Shown: positions 1 through 12,953, counted from the first letter of the stretch. The stretch: DNA of 64,000 nucleotides from Emergomyces orientalis (GCA_002110485.1 MOWL01000092.1:248001-312000); one strand, 5' to 3'. Made by a program: numbers and translations. Notes: generated by a model from the sequence alone, not told the origin.

Positions 1-3000
1 GAACCCGAGATCGAGGAGGCCCGAGCCCAACGAGAACATTGAAAGAAAGAAAGGAAAGAAAATAGTAAAAAGGAGACAAAGAACAAATAGAATAATTAAT
101 AATAATTAACGATTTATATTTTGAACAGCTCACATTTTCCCGATCGATCAGCCCAAACAAGGAGGGCCCTGGGGAAGGAAGGATACCTGCATATCTTAGC
201 ACTGAGCAGGAGAAGCTCCCATCCCCATTTCCAACAGCTGGCTTTTTCGTTGCGTCGACATATTCATGTTGCAGAATTGCTCAACTTTTGAGCTATCCAC
301 TTCTTTTATTTGCCATTGACATTTCACCCTTTTTTTTCCTACTCTGCATCTTTCAATTGAAAAGTCTGTCATACATATGCAAGCCATGGAAGGAGAGGAG
401 CCCTTTGCCAGAAGACATATACGTCTTAACAGCGAAGGCGCTACCTACTGTTGATATTCTTTGATGCCAAAACATTACTACAGTATTCAAGGTGTAAACT
501 CACCATCAGTGGCGGAGTGAAAGTACCTTAATCCAGGTTGGGCCGAGGGGACACACAACTTGTTAGAATCGATCTGGTTGTGGAGCAGATATGGTACCGT
601 ACATCATCTCAACGATGTTGTAAGTAGGCGTCCCCCGTTCGTCATTATTATTATTATGAGGGCAGACTCAGACGTGGAAGGTACAGGTGGAACCAGTAAA
701 CAGCTAGCTAGGTCTTTTAAATGGGGTTTGAATTTACATATGGGGGGATCCATGGATAGATATTCGCCCGCCCATGCCCATCCATACACCCGCCAAAAAT
801 GCCGTATGAAATTGCTGTTGAACGTCCATGCATACTCGCATACAGACTCCGAACATACATGCCAGTGTAACTGCATTTAATACGTAGTACAGTACCTACA
901 TCCAGGTATTTATCTAGAAGCTTTCCACTTTTTGCTGTCCTACCCTCCCCATCCGTCGAGATAAAAATGCGCGCAGTGGAACTTCACAGCGTTATGTTCC
1001 CTGAGCCCGGCCAAAATGAGTAAATAAAATGACAAACAAACAAGCTCATCCCCGGCAGACAAATGCCACCAACCAGCGTTCCAGAATGAAAGTGGAATGA
1101 GATGCCTGAGCGATGTTACTTACCATTACACTTTCAACTACGCCAAGTAATTCTAGAACCTTTCTAGAAGAATCCTAGATGAACCTGAGTGGGGTCCCTA
1201 GATATTCCTGCTAGGATGAATGGAGATCGAACACGCGAAGAAGAAGCATGGAAAATCACCGAGGTTCAACTAAGAAAAAAAAATTTTGTGTTCCTTTAAG
1301 CCGCCTGCCTCTGACCTTTCATGGAATTATTTGGTCTGCGCTTCTTGTTTGAAACGTAGCCACTAGCGTGGGGTAAATTGATATGGATTGAGTTTCACTC
1401 TGATGTGAGCGGCAACAAGTCTTCGTTGATGCTTTTACTCCGTCTGACTCAGAGGTAAACCTGTTTTCAAGATTTTCTTTTTTCTGTTTACATATTACAG
1501 GTAGGCAAAAAAGCTAATACCATTAGAGACCAAAAAAACAAGCCCGTTTGGCGTCAGACGTTCCAGACATGGCGCTAGTAGCGGCGGATCAAAGAGGCTC
1601 ATTATGTTGAGAGCAAGTGGAAGAGAGAGGCAGATCTTTATGCGTGCAATTTCTCCTCTTGTTTTTATTTTATTTTATTTTATATTTATTTATTTATTTT
1701 TTTTTTGATGTTGATGTTGAATTTTCGACCATTTGCCCACATTCCGCCTTTTGCCAATGCAAAGTTCTGTTGCGGTGACGTCAACTCTCTTGTCTTTGCG
1801 TGTTAACTGATGCATGCGCATTGGGTATCCAAAACCTGCATTCTTTTATGCATACTTTGATATCTCGGTGTTTCTCCTCCCGATTGAAACTTGCGGGGAT
1901 TCCGAAATCACCCAGGAATCGGCCAGTTCCAGAGGAACAGAATCTAACCTCAAAAACCTTGTAAAGTAAAAAGTTGACAGAATCTCTCTATCTAGCCGTA
2001 AACAAAAGCCGTGATTCCTGTTAGTTATCAGGGGAAAGCAAATGAGCGCCTCCATTGATGGAAGGGGGAAAAAGTGTAAATAGGAAAATGGGGCTGGCGG
2101 GGGCCGGGGCGGACGGCGGGACGGGTAGATTGATATTCCTTACTTAAATAGGGAAGTCTACACTGCGATTTGATTAGATCACATAGGTCCGCCGCGGAGA
2201 TGAAGATAGGCACGGAGCGGGAGGCAAAATTGACAGGTTTGCCTCCTCCTGCATGTCTTGCAGAAGTTGGACTGGTTGATGATGAACAAGGTTCTAAGCG
2301 TACAAGGTTAAGTACTTGTACATGTACTTGCCCGCCCTAAAAAAAGCCACCAGGCGAATTTTATAGCAGAACCCGGTTCTTTTCTCCCAAATTTGATAGC
2401 AAGGTAATTTTCATCCAGGCACGTCGGGGGGCGACGGAGGTTGAGGTACATGTATACACACTTTCATACAAATACGGTATCCATCATGGGAGCTTTGGCC
2501 TCCTGTATATATCCGTGGATATACATTGTATTGTTCACCCGCCCCTGGATGTGGCTTTTTGCGATTTAACGGCGGAAAGGGGAAGAGAGGGACCGACATC
2601 GGGGCGTGTTGTTCACTATTCCAAAGGCGAATGCTGTCTGGCGATTCCTCTCCCTGGTAATAGATCGGCCTGGTGGAAAACGGCCATCGCGCCGAGGTTT
2701 TTCTTTTTCTTTTCAGAGATCTCCTCGTCATAGAATAAGATAAAACAGGGGAACCGGAAAGGAGAGACGGGTGTGGTTCATTGACATCCCTTACTGAAAG
2801 GGATGATGACCAAAAGAGAAAAACAACATGCTTTCAGCGAGAGATGTAACCCATGAATGCTATGCCTACTAGGTATTATCTAGTAGGGTTGGTGCCAATA
2901 TGTGGATGCGAGCACATGTATGATGTACCCTTGAATGGCAGCATGTACGCAGAGTTACATGTCTGCATGCTGCATGCAGTGGTGAACAAGAATTTATTTT

Positions 3001-6000
3001 ATTATTATTTACCATAGAAGGAGAAACTTCGAGAAGGGTCGGGGTTAGGGCATTATAGGCGAGGGTTTGATCGTGGGCTCGGGCATGCATTATCTTTTCT
3101 ACTGGTAGGGGAAACGGACATGTTATTGAGACACGCACTTGAGCCGGTTGAATGCGGCTAAAATGGCACACTTCGATGCGCTGAGTAGCGGAAGAAAATG
3201 GATATATCTATGTGTTGATAAATCTAAACTGCGTGTACTCATTTGCCGATGATGTGTATGCTTTTAGAATCAATCACCTCTGTATGGTATCGCCGTATTA
3301 TTGGGCAGCTAACCGACATATTGACCTAGATAATATAATGGCTCACAATTAATCACCCTTCAATATACACCAGACCCATACTACTGGTTAAAGCTCATGG
3401 GAATGTGTAGAGACAGGGTTTGCCCTTCTATTCACAACATTAATATGCGCGGGAACTGTCGCATTTCGTATTACCATTCAATTAGCCCGTTGCAGCGCAT
3501 GGTTGATGAACGAGTAGCAAAATTCAAGTTGTCAACAACCCCTTCATCTCTCCCGGAACATCTCCGTATTCCCCATTAGAACTTGCCTCACTGCGTAGAT
3601 ATTTTTTCTACGAATTTCTAGGTCCAAGATTAGGGATCTCTTTCGATTACAGCTTGCACCCACTTTTATTTCCTATCTGACACATGAACGGTCCAGTCAT
3701 ACAAAGAAAAAAGTGGCTTCCAAATATACAATGAGCCATTCCGCCGGATGGCCTAAGAACGGAGATAGGGAAACATAAGCCGAGAAAGTTTATACAGGAA
3801 TTTCATGTATCATCAGAGTAGTATCAATGGTCTAATTGATACTGTGGTAATGCCGTTTTCAGCTCCAAATTGTGACGATACTGGTTTCGTCTGCAATCTG
3901 AAAAGTGGCTCGATGCGTCTGAAAAGGTCCTGGGAATCTTTTCTATTCCAATTATATGTGGGATACCTGATATCCCGCAGAATCAAAGTGGTGCATCATA
4001 GTCTTAAAATAGACGACCCTAAACCAACCATTAAATTCCCCACCGTAACTCTATTGGCTCCTGGCAACTATGTGTTGCGTGCAGATTAGTCGCATCAGTT
4101 CCCTCCGGTATGAAAAAGGGGGTCCTAGAATCTCGTCACATAAGAACAAGTTAGTAAAACTACTTCATATCAAAGAAAAAATGGCGGGAACGTACCATGT
4201 TTCAAACGTTTCTCCCTACTCAATTGATTGGGTGGAACTGGTTTCCTCCAGGCGTGTTTGAATCATCGAGCCCCAGTACTCTCTCTTCGGCTTTTGATTC
4301 CATTTATCTCCCTCTACCTACGGGATAAGCAACGCCCCTCTGTAGGCCTGCCGGATACCCATAAATACATCCCATCCCCATTCCATATGGACATGCGCTG
4401 ATGTATAATTTGAAACAAGAAACAAACGCAGCTGAGGAGACATTTCGTAGAACCAGAAGCTGACAAGCAAAGCTAGTTTCAAACGAAAGAATCACCAGCA
4501 GCGAGTCTAAGGGCAGCCTATCAAGCAGAGAAGAGTAATGGCGCTAAGGTCTTTGGTCTGTCTATAAGCATATCTGGCTGACTCCAGGCTGAAGAAAGTC
4601 ACATTCAGTAAATCCCTGAACAGGGGCAGGGAAAGGAGTTCTCCCATTCTGAACGACTTTCGACTTCCGTTTCTCACTGTTGTGAGTTCGTCGCTGATTC
4701 CAGATCAAGTCTATTCTTTTATTTCTATGAGAAGCCATTGGACAGTTAACTGTCAAGGCTCCAGGATCATTTCAATTATATGCCTCGAGTCAGTGAATAA
4801 CAAGAGCATTTTGAGGTACGAGTCGGAATGAATGTCGTTAAGATACGCTTAAAAATAGCGTGAGAGTGCCGCGCTTTGATAGGCTGGCTAAATTCACATT
4901 CTGCAGGTCCAACTTAGCGAAAGGACGAAGGATGAATGCTCCCAAAAGCACGGTTGGACCAACAAAGGTTTCTCCTTTCCCTCCTTTTTCCTTGTTTGCT
5001 TTACCCTGCCGTTGTTGTCTTTTTGCGTTGCAACTGAGAGCTGAAAAAAATGACAGTAGTATATAATTTGAGGAACGACATTAATTGAGCATGGACATAT
5101 GGATGTGTGGACATTGGAGGCGCATCAGCCTCGAAAACGTACACCCTCGCAGCTGTTCAGGAGCCAAAAGACCGGTTGACACAACCTTTACTATCAAAAA
5201 TGCACCTGTTTCGCTTTGAAAAGCGGATGCAAGCCCAATATTCACTCCCTAACCTGACATCCTTCATGTCGACCTGGACGTCGGGTTGATAGTGACATGG
5301 AGATCTGCACCCACAGTTAAAATATGATTGACAGCGACTCCGGGGCATTCTTAGGAGAAGCTTCCCACCTTTGTGCATGTTGAAAGAGCGTGCCTTTGGC
5401 TCCTGAATGCTGTTGCTGGGCCTCTAGCCATCAAGAAGACGCCTTCCATGACCCACAAAGTATCCTTGAAAGGACTTGCCATCCGTGCAGGAGGTACTCC
5501 ATTTTGATCAGAATACGCGTCTCTGTGCTGAATGAGCCACTGGTGAGTGCAGAGGAGTAACTGAGGCCCGAGTAGATGGTCTCCCTACTCCCTGCCTATG
5601 TTAGTGCATGCCTTTGCAAAGTCTTTGAACCAAGACGCCCAGGCTTAAGCAAACACAATGAGGCTAGTGATTGTTCAATCTCCAACTTCTATCCGCAAGT
5701 ATATTATTTAGATATGCGAGCAATGGATCATTAGAAAGTGCTCAATTCTCAGCAGTGTATGATGTCTGACAGCCACGCACGAGAAATACATTCATTTCTT
5801 TGTTGTGGTGGAACCGCATCCGCTTGCAATATCCTTTGGAGTCAGAATAATAGGGATGAGGCCTCGATAGTCGTTGGTGATTCCACTGATATACTGCTAG
5901 CGGTGTGTAGCCGGAGTTTTTGGGGCCAGGATCACGGCTGTCAAAACACCACGTCGCGAACCAGAGAGTTGAAAAAGCTGTTTGGTGTTACCCGTACAAT

Positions 6001-7059
6001 AGCCAACTGAGAGAGATGTCAAAACCTGCTATCAAATTATATGAGCACAAAATCAAATTAAAAGATCATCTTGCCTACTGCAATGCACACTGTTTTTAGA
6101 CCAGAAGCCTGCTTCCCTTCCCCTTATCACTGAAATTTCGTGTTCGTCAGTTGATAGTACCTGAATGGGTTAATATATGTCTGGAATTCCCTAATTCTCA
6201 TCAATAGAGCTCACATTGCCATTCCTGACAATTATAAAAACTCATGTAACAAATAGGAAGTTCGGTAATAAACCCAATTCCCCAGATTACGGGGTATGAA
6301 GTTCGCCCCAGCTAGTCAGTCACTCTGGTTTTATACCCGTATCTGTTACCTTTTGGAAGATGTGCATTTTTAAAAAAGGACGCAGACTCTGCTCATATAC
6401 ATCTTCAATTTGGCAGGTTTCGGATGCCAATATCACACGAGCAGAAGCTTCCTTGAGAAGCCCCACGACATGAATTGTATACTTCAGTCATCTGCCAAAT
6501 TGTTTTGTTCGATGAATTTTTAGTACTTTTTCGGCATACCGATATTTGGGCCTGACTGTTGGCTCCGCTCCTTTCAGCATCTGTTCCACTCCGTTGTTGG
6601 ACTTTTTGGGAAACTCTACTTAACCTTGAACGATTAAGATCGGTATGTTCCACGGAGATCAATCTTGAGCAATTACCAGATGGATATGTAACTATCTATT
6701 TAAGCTCTGGGTTCAATTGTTTTCCCAATTCAACCTACCCAGGTCGGCCATTCCACGGATTATGGCGGAAACTTTGAAGCTATTTACTCTCTTTCTACTG
6801 GAAGCTTGCAGAATTCAGTTGTTAACCAACGTAATCTGACATTTTCTAGTGAAATGTCCAGTTACTTTATCCATGAGTTAATAAGGTGCAGGTCAAGTTT
6901 ATAAAATGCAGCTTGATATCAGGACAGTCCCCCTTGCACCAGCCAGTCTACTCATCCACCCATAACCATAGCTTGACCATTTTGCCCGCCCAGAGAACCA
7001 ACTAATAAACCAAAACAATTAATTTTCTATCATATCTTTCAGATCCACTGCCAATCACA
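1..7059. other. gene-poor spacer, no supported gene
   Basis: About 7 kb in which every open frame is short, in no consistent frame, and without a family I recognise. It contains an A/T low-complexity stretch (1,661-1,707), a CRE-like palindrome TGACGTCA at 1,776-1,783, and a near-palindrome built on GTACATGTAC around 2,311-2,329. The last 160 bp form the promoter of the aegerolysin gene. An expressed non-coding RNA or a decayed transposon is possible, but nothing in the sequence shows either. Confidence 0.6.
6900..6906 (+). promoter_or_regulatory. TATA box of the aegerolysin gene
   Basis: A TATAAAA heptamer lies about 154 bp upstream of the aegerolysin start codon. It is followed by a C/A-rich leader with no ATG in good context before 7,060. 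Position and sequence fit a core promoter; this is an inference. Confidence 0.45.
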
Positions 7060-7615
7060 ATGGGCCACGGCGACTGGATTGATATTCATTTAACAAACGC
7101 TCTTGAAGTGCCCCTTGCAATTCAAAATGCCCAGCTAGTACAGTATGTAATGTCCTACTATACATTTCTAAGCTAAATTACCCTTAAAAGACAACTCATT
7201 AAGATGGAGAGAGAGAGAGAGAGAGAGAGAATAGATGAGTTCACTTGGCTAATTTGATGTCTGATTTCGTCGCCCTTCCCCTTCTCCTTCTTACAGTGGG
7301 AAGTTCTATGCAAATGATGACAAGGACATTGAAATCGGTACTGCGCAAGTCGACGAGATTGTGATACCTGAGTCCGGCACGGGCGATGTATACAGCTGCG
7401 GCAGACAAGGTGCACTAGTTGGCACCCAAGGGTCTTTCGATCTGGTCGATAAAGACAACTTCCAGAAAATCTGTACCATCAATTGGTCAAGTCCCTATAG
7501 CGGCAGCAGTTATCTCAGTGCTTCAGACGTCAACAGCAACTATAGGGTCGGCATCCCAGCAGTTAGAGCCAATGGGCCGGTCGGGTTTGTTGATATCAGC
7601 GTCGCAGAGTTGTAA
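7060..7615 (+). CDS. aegerolysin family protein (Asp-hemolysin-like)
   Basis: Two exons, 7,060-7,142 and 7,297-7,615, give 133 residues, the usual aegerolysin length. The intron has GTATGT at its 5' end and TTACAG at its 3' end, and carries a (GA)n microsatellite. Family marks are visible: the early GKFY strand after the intron, the central YSCGR motif, GTQGSFDL, and a C-terminal VDISV strand. Aegerolysins are small acidic beta-sandwich proteins that bind particular membrane lipids. Some permeabilise membranes, usually together with a MACPF partner, while others act in development. There is no signal peptide, as is usual for the family. No MACPF gene is present in the window, so no lytic pair can be claimed. 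A TATA box lies upstream. The family call is strong; biological role and lipid target are unknown. Confidence 0.88.
7206..7231. repeat. (GA)n microsatellite in the aegerolysin intron
   Basis: About twelve GA dinucleotides inside the only intron of the aegerolysin gene. It lies between the donor and the pyrimidine tract, so length changes should be tolerated by splicing. Useful as a polymorphic marker. Confidence 0.9.
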
Positions 7616-9858
7616 TATGAATGGTTTTAATGAATATCTCGAAGGGAGAAAGCAGGTTTGGCCCGGACTCTATGAGAGCAAAAATTGGGTAAAAATTATT
7701 GAAAAAATGTGATTTGGGGATGAATCCAAGTCACCTTCCTAGACACAGTGTGGTGGAAGTATTGGTCTATATATCAATCAACTACGAGTAAAAATAATTA
7801 GTTTGTCAATGCGAAAAGTTAGGAAAATTGTTTCCTTAAAATCATTCTTCCTTGGAACATTCCTTGCCGTCCCATTTCCCCATACTCCCAATCCTTTCCA
7901 GAGAGCTCTCTCTCTGTTCAGCAATTTCAAATATGGGTCTAATAATTTAACAAGATACTCCGAAATGTTTGTATTCGACCCTCTCATGCTTCTCCTCCTC
8001 TCCCCTCCAGACGCCAGACTCCAGGCGCCAGGCTCGGCTCCAGATGAACGTAGATGAGGCCAGCACTTTGCCGACCCCCCCCCCCCCCCCCCGTCTCGAG
8101 GAAAGAGATCCTTGATGAGGCCTCAAGCCGTGGACACTAATGCCGCTCCCAAACCATGTCTTTAATTCCGTTTGGAATTTGATTTGATTTGATTTTTTTT
8201 GGGTGGTATAAAACTTGGATATTGAAGGAATACTCGTAACGGATCTGGGAGACAGAGTGTTAGTGGAGTATATAGAAAAATAAGGGGGTGTGTAGTTAGT
8301 TCTAAAGGTTTTGGGTTTTCAGGAAGAAAGGCAAAGAAATAGTATAAGAAGAAAGCAGAAAGATAGAAAGGAAGAAAGCCTACAAAAACACAAAGACAAA
8401 ACAAAAGCAGCAAGGAGAGAGTGGGCAATCGGTTTTTTTTATTGTTAATAAAAATTGATATAATTAATTTCTCATCCTATTTCTTCTTCTTCCACTTCTT
8501 TGCCGCCCAGCATTTTTTGTATGTATATATATTCATCTGTAGCGCTCTCTTTATCTCTCTACCAATACCAAAAAAGAAAACGGAAAAAGAGAAAGGAAAC
8601 AAAAAAGGAACAGGTTTTCTGGACATAGCAGTGGACAACAAGGAAATATAAAATAGGGAAAAGGAAAATAGGAAACATGAACAAGGAAAGAAGACAAAAA
8701 AAAAAAAAAAAATTCGGGACAGGGACGGAAGGCAATGAGATGGAGAGAAAAATGACGACGATAAGGGAAAAAAAAAAGGGATTTAAAAAGAGAGGAAGGT
8801 AAAGAAAATATTAAAAAAAACTTAGGAGAAAAAAGAAAACAAATGTCTTCTCAACACGACTTCGTCCTCCGCACCGTCATGAATACGACATCATTTGGGT
8901 TGAATCCAAGCTCACAAATGACGTATTCGATCGAGTATATATATTAATGAAACATTTTTCATGCTCGGAATCCGACGGGAAAAAAGGTAGTAGTAGCTTT
9001 CCATATTCTATTTCGAGATGTGGGAAAATGAGGGTCAGGGGGGTTAGGTTGGTTTGGGGTTGGTTAACCATACCCGGGAATCGACACCGCCCCACGGCCC
9101 AAATGGCTGCACCTATGCAGCCCGACATAAGCTGTTGGGTGCTAGGCCGTGCAGAACATGAAACATAACGCTTCCAAAAAATAAACAATAGGTGTGAATT
9201 GCGGTGGGGCACGATGATAACGATGCGGGGAAGAGAGAAAAAACAACAGATCTATTATTAAACAGGGAAAAGTAAAAATATGATCGCAAGTAAGTGCTTT
9301 CTGGGGTTTCAAAGGAGACAGACATGTCGCGTTCGCTTAGTGGGGGGAACTTGTGTTGGGTACAATAGAGGTCGTAAACACACAGGACAAGAGAGGTAGA
9401 CATTTGTGAGAAGCGAAGGAGAGTTGGAAAATTGGGAGACCAGTGAGGTGGGGGGGAAATATTAAGGAAAACGATATTTGACACGAAACTCCAGGAGCCG
9501 AGCGATCGATGAGTTTTAACGTGAACTATAGAGGTGGTTGTAGCAGAGTAACCGGGAAAAGAAGGGAAAAGAAGGGAAAAGGAAAAAAAGAAAGAGCTAA
9601 AAGATTAGTACAAACGAAATGAAAAAAAGAACTCCATCGTGGCCCATTGTCGTAAGTGGGCGTAGCTATGCAATTAATCAATCCAGCAGGAGCCGAGAAA
9701 AGCTGTAGATACAGACAAGTGCAATACCAATGGCATTTCAAATAACTCCATCGGCTGGAAATGGAAGGGATGAGATTAATCAAAACGAGAGCGTGCGCAA
9801 CGTTGAGGTAGAAGTTGGGAGGGCAACGAATGCCCACGTACATATAGCAGGTTCATTT
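7616..9858. other. convergent spacer with homopolymer and polypurine tracts
   Basis: This lies between the 3' ends of the aegerolysin (+) and casein kinase (-) genes. No coding frame is supported. It holds a run of 18 C (8,075-8,092), a run of 17 A (8,696-8,712), and strongly purine-biased plus-strand sequence from about 8,300 to 8,860. The part nearest 9,858 is presumably the kinase 3' UTR. Confidence 0.7.
8075..8092. repeat. C18 homopolymer
   Basis: Eighteen consecutive C on the plus strand, followed by GTCTCGAG. The complementary G18 could form a G-quadruplex. The exact length is at risk of sequencing or assembly error. Confidence 0.9.
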
Positions 9859-11628
9859 TCAACCTACACAACGAGTTAGCAAAAAAGTTCACAACGTGAA
9901 CGAAGGTGATGAGGAAGCGGGACGACGGTTTTAACATACCACAGCATAAAGCTTTCATGACCTTTTGTACAAACGTTGGTTCCGGGTTTTGCGCAGGTCG
10001 CATCTGTGGCGTTTGCTGAGTATTCATGCCATGATTACCGGGAGTAGATATACGACCCGGAAGATGAGCGTTAGAATTTTGAAATTGAGCCTGAGTCGAC
10101 GCAGCCGGTGTTGTCTCGAGACCCCCCGCCGCTCCATTCTGACGTTTGACTTGCGGCGCGCCGGAGGCGCTTTGCCGCTCGCGCGCTTTCCCCACTCCCT
10201 GTTTCGCGGGAGATGGGGGCGGGGGTTGCGCGGCGTTTAAACGGTCAGCTGTTACACCTTGTCTATGCGGCCCCCGAGGCGCTGGTACTCCGTGAAGGTC
10301 ACGGGCTGATGTGTTTGGTGCGTTGGACGCATGGAGGTGATGCTGAGCGGGATACTGCTTGGCTGCTTCCCAGCCCCTTCCGCCATTTAATTTCATCCAG
10401 TCATACTCGCCGTCTTCTACTTCTCCAGTGTTTTTCAATGCTTGGGTGAAGAGGTCGCGCAAATAATCATAATCAGGAGTATCCTCGAATCCGAGGTTAC
10501 GGACATAGGTCAAGTATTTATTGAATTCCTCTATTGAAGCTCATTGTCAGTAGTGCATAACTTAAGAGTACCTCATTTAATAGGGGTTGTTTTCATACCA
10601 GGATATCCATCACAGAGATCTTTCACCGCGGTAGTCTGCTTCTTCTCACCGATCTTTTCGTATTTTTGTTTATTGGTAGCGGCTTTTAAGCCTTGCCATG
10701 GCAAACCGCCCCTTAGAAAGTACATGAAAACATGGCCAAGGGCTTCAAGATCGTCTCGTCGTGACTGCTCTCTTCCAAGATGGGTGTTGATACTCATGTA
10801 TCTTGCGGTTCCCGACAGTGATTTGCGTTCCCGGTACGGAATATGTTGCTTGGTCTTGGGGTCTCTATACTGTTTCGCCATTCCAAAGTCAACAACATGG
10901 ATGACGTTTGCCGCTTTGGAGTTTGGTCTGCCAATGAGGAAGTTGTCCGGTTTTATATCTCTATATATCAAGTTCTTTTCGTGTATCGTCTGGACTCTTG
11001 AAAGCTAAATGGGACAGGAAGAGTGAGCGGATAACTTCAATTTTACGTTAAGGGGATGCAGTATGTACCATTTGTTTGGCCACCATGACCACTGTCTTTA
11101 TTGAAAACCTTCGATTGCAGTGGTCGAAGAGGTCCTCTAAACTTGGTCCTAAGAGGTCGATGACAAGGATGTTGTGAAGACCCTCCTGGCCAAAATAGTA
11201 GACATTGGGTATGCCAGCTATCAGAAAGAGAAAAGAAGAAGTCAGTAACAGGCTTTTCTGGAAACGTGTTTATGTCAATTAGATCTACTCACGGCACCCA
11301 ACAAGGACCTTGTAGGTTCTATACTCATCGCGAAGTTGTGGAGCATCGCTTTTCCGAGGTTCCTGAAATCAAAAAACCGTTAGCACGTGGTTTGTGGTTT
11401 GTTTGGCCAGTCCCACCAAAACAAAAAGAACCAGCACAAAGATTGCCAGTATAACCAGAATCAGATTAAATAGTTTCATAATCAATCAAAAGCACATACA
11501 AATTTGATAGCAACCTGCTGACTGTTCAGTAGGTTGGTGCCTTCGAAGATCACACCGAACGAGCCTTCACCGATTTTTTTGCCCACGCGGTAGTGGACAC
11601 CGACGACATTTGACGACGAAGAGGTCAT
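9859..11628 (-). CDS. ckiA: casein kinase 1, plasma-membrane (YCK1/YCK2) type
   Basis: Six exons (11,628-11,500; 11,362-11,293; 11,217-11,069; 11,004-10,599; 10,530-9,940; 9,863-9,859) give 449 residues. The kinase domain shows the glycine loop KKIGEGSFG (about residues 16-24), the catalytic loop YRDIKPDNF, the DFG motif in VVDFGMAK, and the CK1 signature MSINTHLG. A proline- and glutamine-rich tail follows and ends in Cys-Cys-Gly. In yeast Yck1/Yck2 the C-terminal cysteine pair is palmitoylated and holds the kinase at the plasma membrane, where it acts in nutrient signalling, endocytosis and polarity. The last intron (9,864-9,939) has GTATGT, a TGCTAAC branch site and TAG, and the stop codon lies in a 5-nt last coding exon. 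A 5'-UTR intron is likely at 11,793-11,954. The symbol follows Aspergillus nidulans usage. Confidence 0.93.
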
Positions 11629-11792
11629 CACGAACTGCTGTGATGACCGAAGCCTTGGGGCAAACCGAGAAGGGATGTGTGGGAAGACAATATGGCGGTG
11701 GGAGAGGTTGGGTTGGGGTTGGAAGGCCGGCGCAGTGGAGAGGAGAATGGTCGTTAATGGGCGCTAGAACTGTGACGGGCTTGGCATAGGTG

Positions 11793-11954
11793 CTGGGGGA
11801 AGAAAGTGTTGTTAGTAGGCGTTAGTTAGTTCGGAGGTGACATCCCCCAAAAAACAAAATTGAACAAATTCGAGAAAGCAGACGCCCCGTGTGGTGTGAT
11901 GGTCATAGAATAAAAGAATTCCAAGAAAAGAATTAAAAGAAAAATATCACTTAC
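11793..11954 (-). other. probable 5'-UTR intron of the casein kinase gene
   Basis: On the minus strand, GTAAGT at 11,954 opens an interval that closes with a pyrimidine stretch and CAG at 11,793, about 165 bp before the start codon. Both signals are strong. No transcript evidence is available to me. Confidence 0.5.
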
Positions 11955-12953
11955 AAGAGTTTCGTCAGCAAATAGGCCCCTCGTGGCAGTATCTCCCCAC
12001 GCTGGGAAAAGAAGGGCCCTAAGACGGCGCCCAACAGACAACGTATGGCGACTCTATCAAAAGCCAACAACGGTCCGGGAGGCTTGAATAAAAGGAAGGA
12101 AAAGATATAATCCTTTTAAACCCCGGTCGTTTTGATGCCGTTTGTTGTGTGGTTGGCCGGTGGGAGGAAAGAAGGAGGTCGAGAATTCCGGGGGGAGGTG
12201 AACAAGGACGACGAACCAAGAACAGGACGGTTAAAGGGGGGAGAGAGAGAGAGAGAAAAGGAGGAGAACAAGATGCCGACGGGGAGTCTGCAGGCACAGG
12301 AAGTGCGATGAAACGCACTTTTTTGCAGAGGATAATCGAAAACGAGAGAGGGAGGGGGGAGAGGGATAGATTGGACAGGAGAGAGGAGAAGAAAGGAAGA
12401 GAGAGAGAGAGGGAGAAATGGAACTCGGGGCTGTCCAGACCGGGGAGAGAGAGAGAGTTGGCGGCGAGACGGAGCAGCAGCAGCAATAAATTGGGACTTG
12501 AGGCGCTGTGAGAGAAAGTGACTGCGGTTGCAAAGTTGCAGCGCCCCAGGCCACAACGGGTCTAGCGGTATTACTGCAATACGCCAAAATCCAGTGTTGC
12601 AGACGGAAGCTGGTATTGATTCTCCCCTTTATTTACATGTTATTGGCCGGTTCTGCTCTTGGCGTGGCTCAGTGACCATACGGGCGTAAAATTACACATC
12701 AAAGAACTTTCGCTCTCCAGGCGGACGGATTTCCGGTTTACTTTTATTAACCTGAAGTTACCTTACCTTACCTTGCCCAGGTACTAGTTAACTAACATGG
12801 GTGTAGACAGACAGCACCCTTCACAACAACACCTTACAGCATCTTTGCTCGTCCTGCATCCTTGGGTCTTTTTTTCGCACCTGTCACCCTGTGAATAACG
12901 GGTGTCATTGGGCTCAGACGCCATCCCAGTACCGAGTAGGCACACTGCTCATC

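Noticed and set aside
5738..6010. 90-residue open frame (also 6,405-6,662) as possible small genes
   Set aside because: No family resemblance, no clear splice or promoter context, and comparable frames appear by chance throughout the spacer.
12019..12587. Overlapping 118-155 residue frames on both strands upstream of casein kinase
   Set aside because: They translate a GA/CT low-complexity leader (Ser/Leu/Pro on one strand, Arg/Glu on the other). Several frames are open at once, which is a composition effect.
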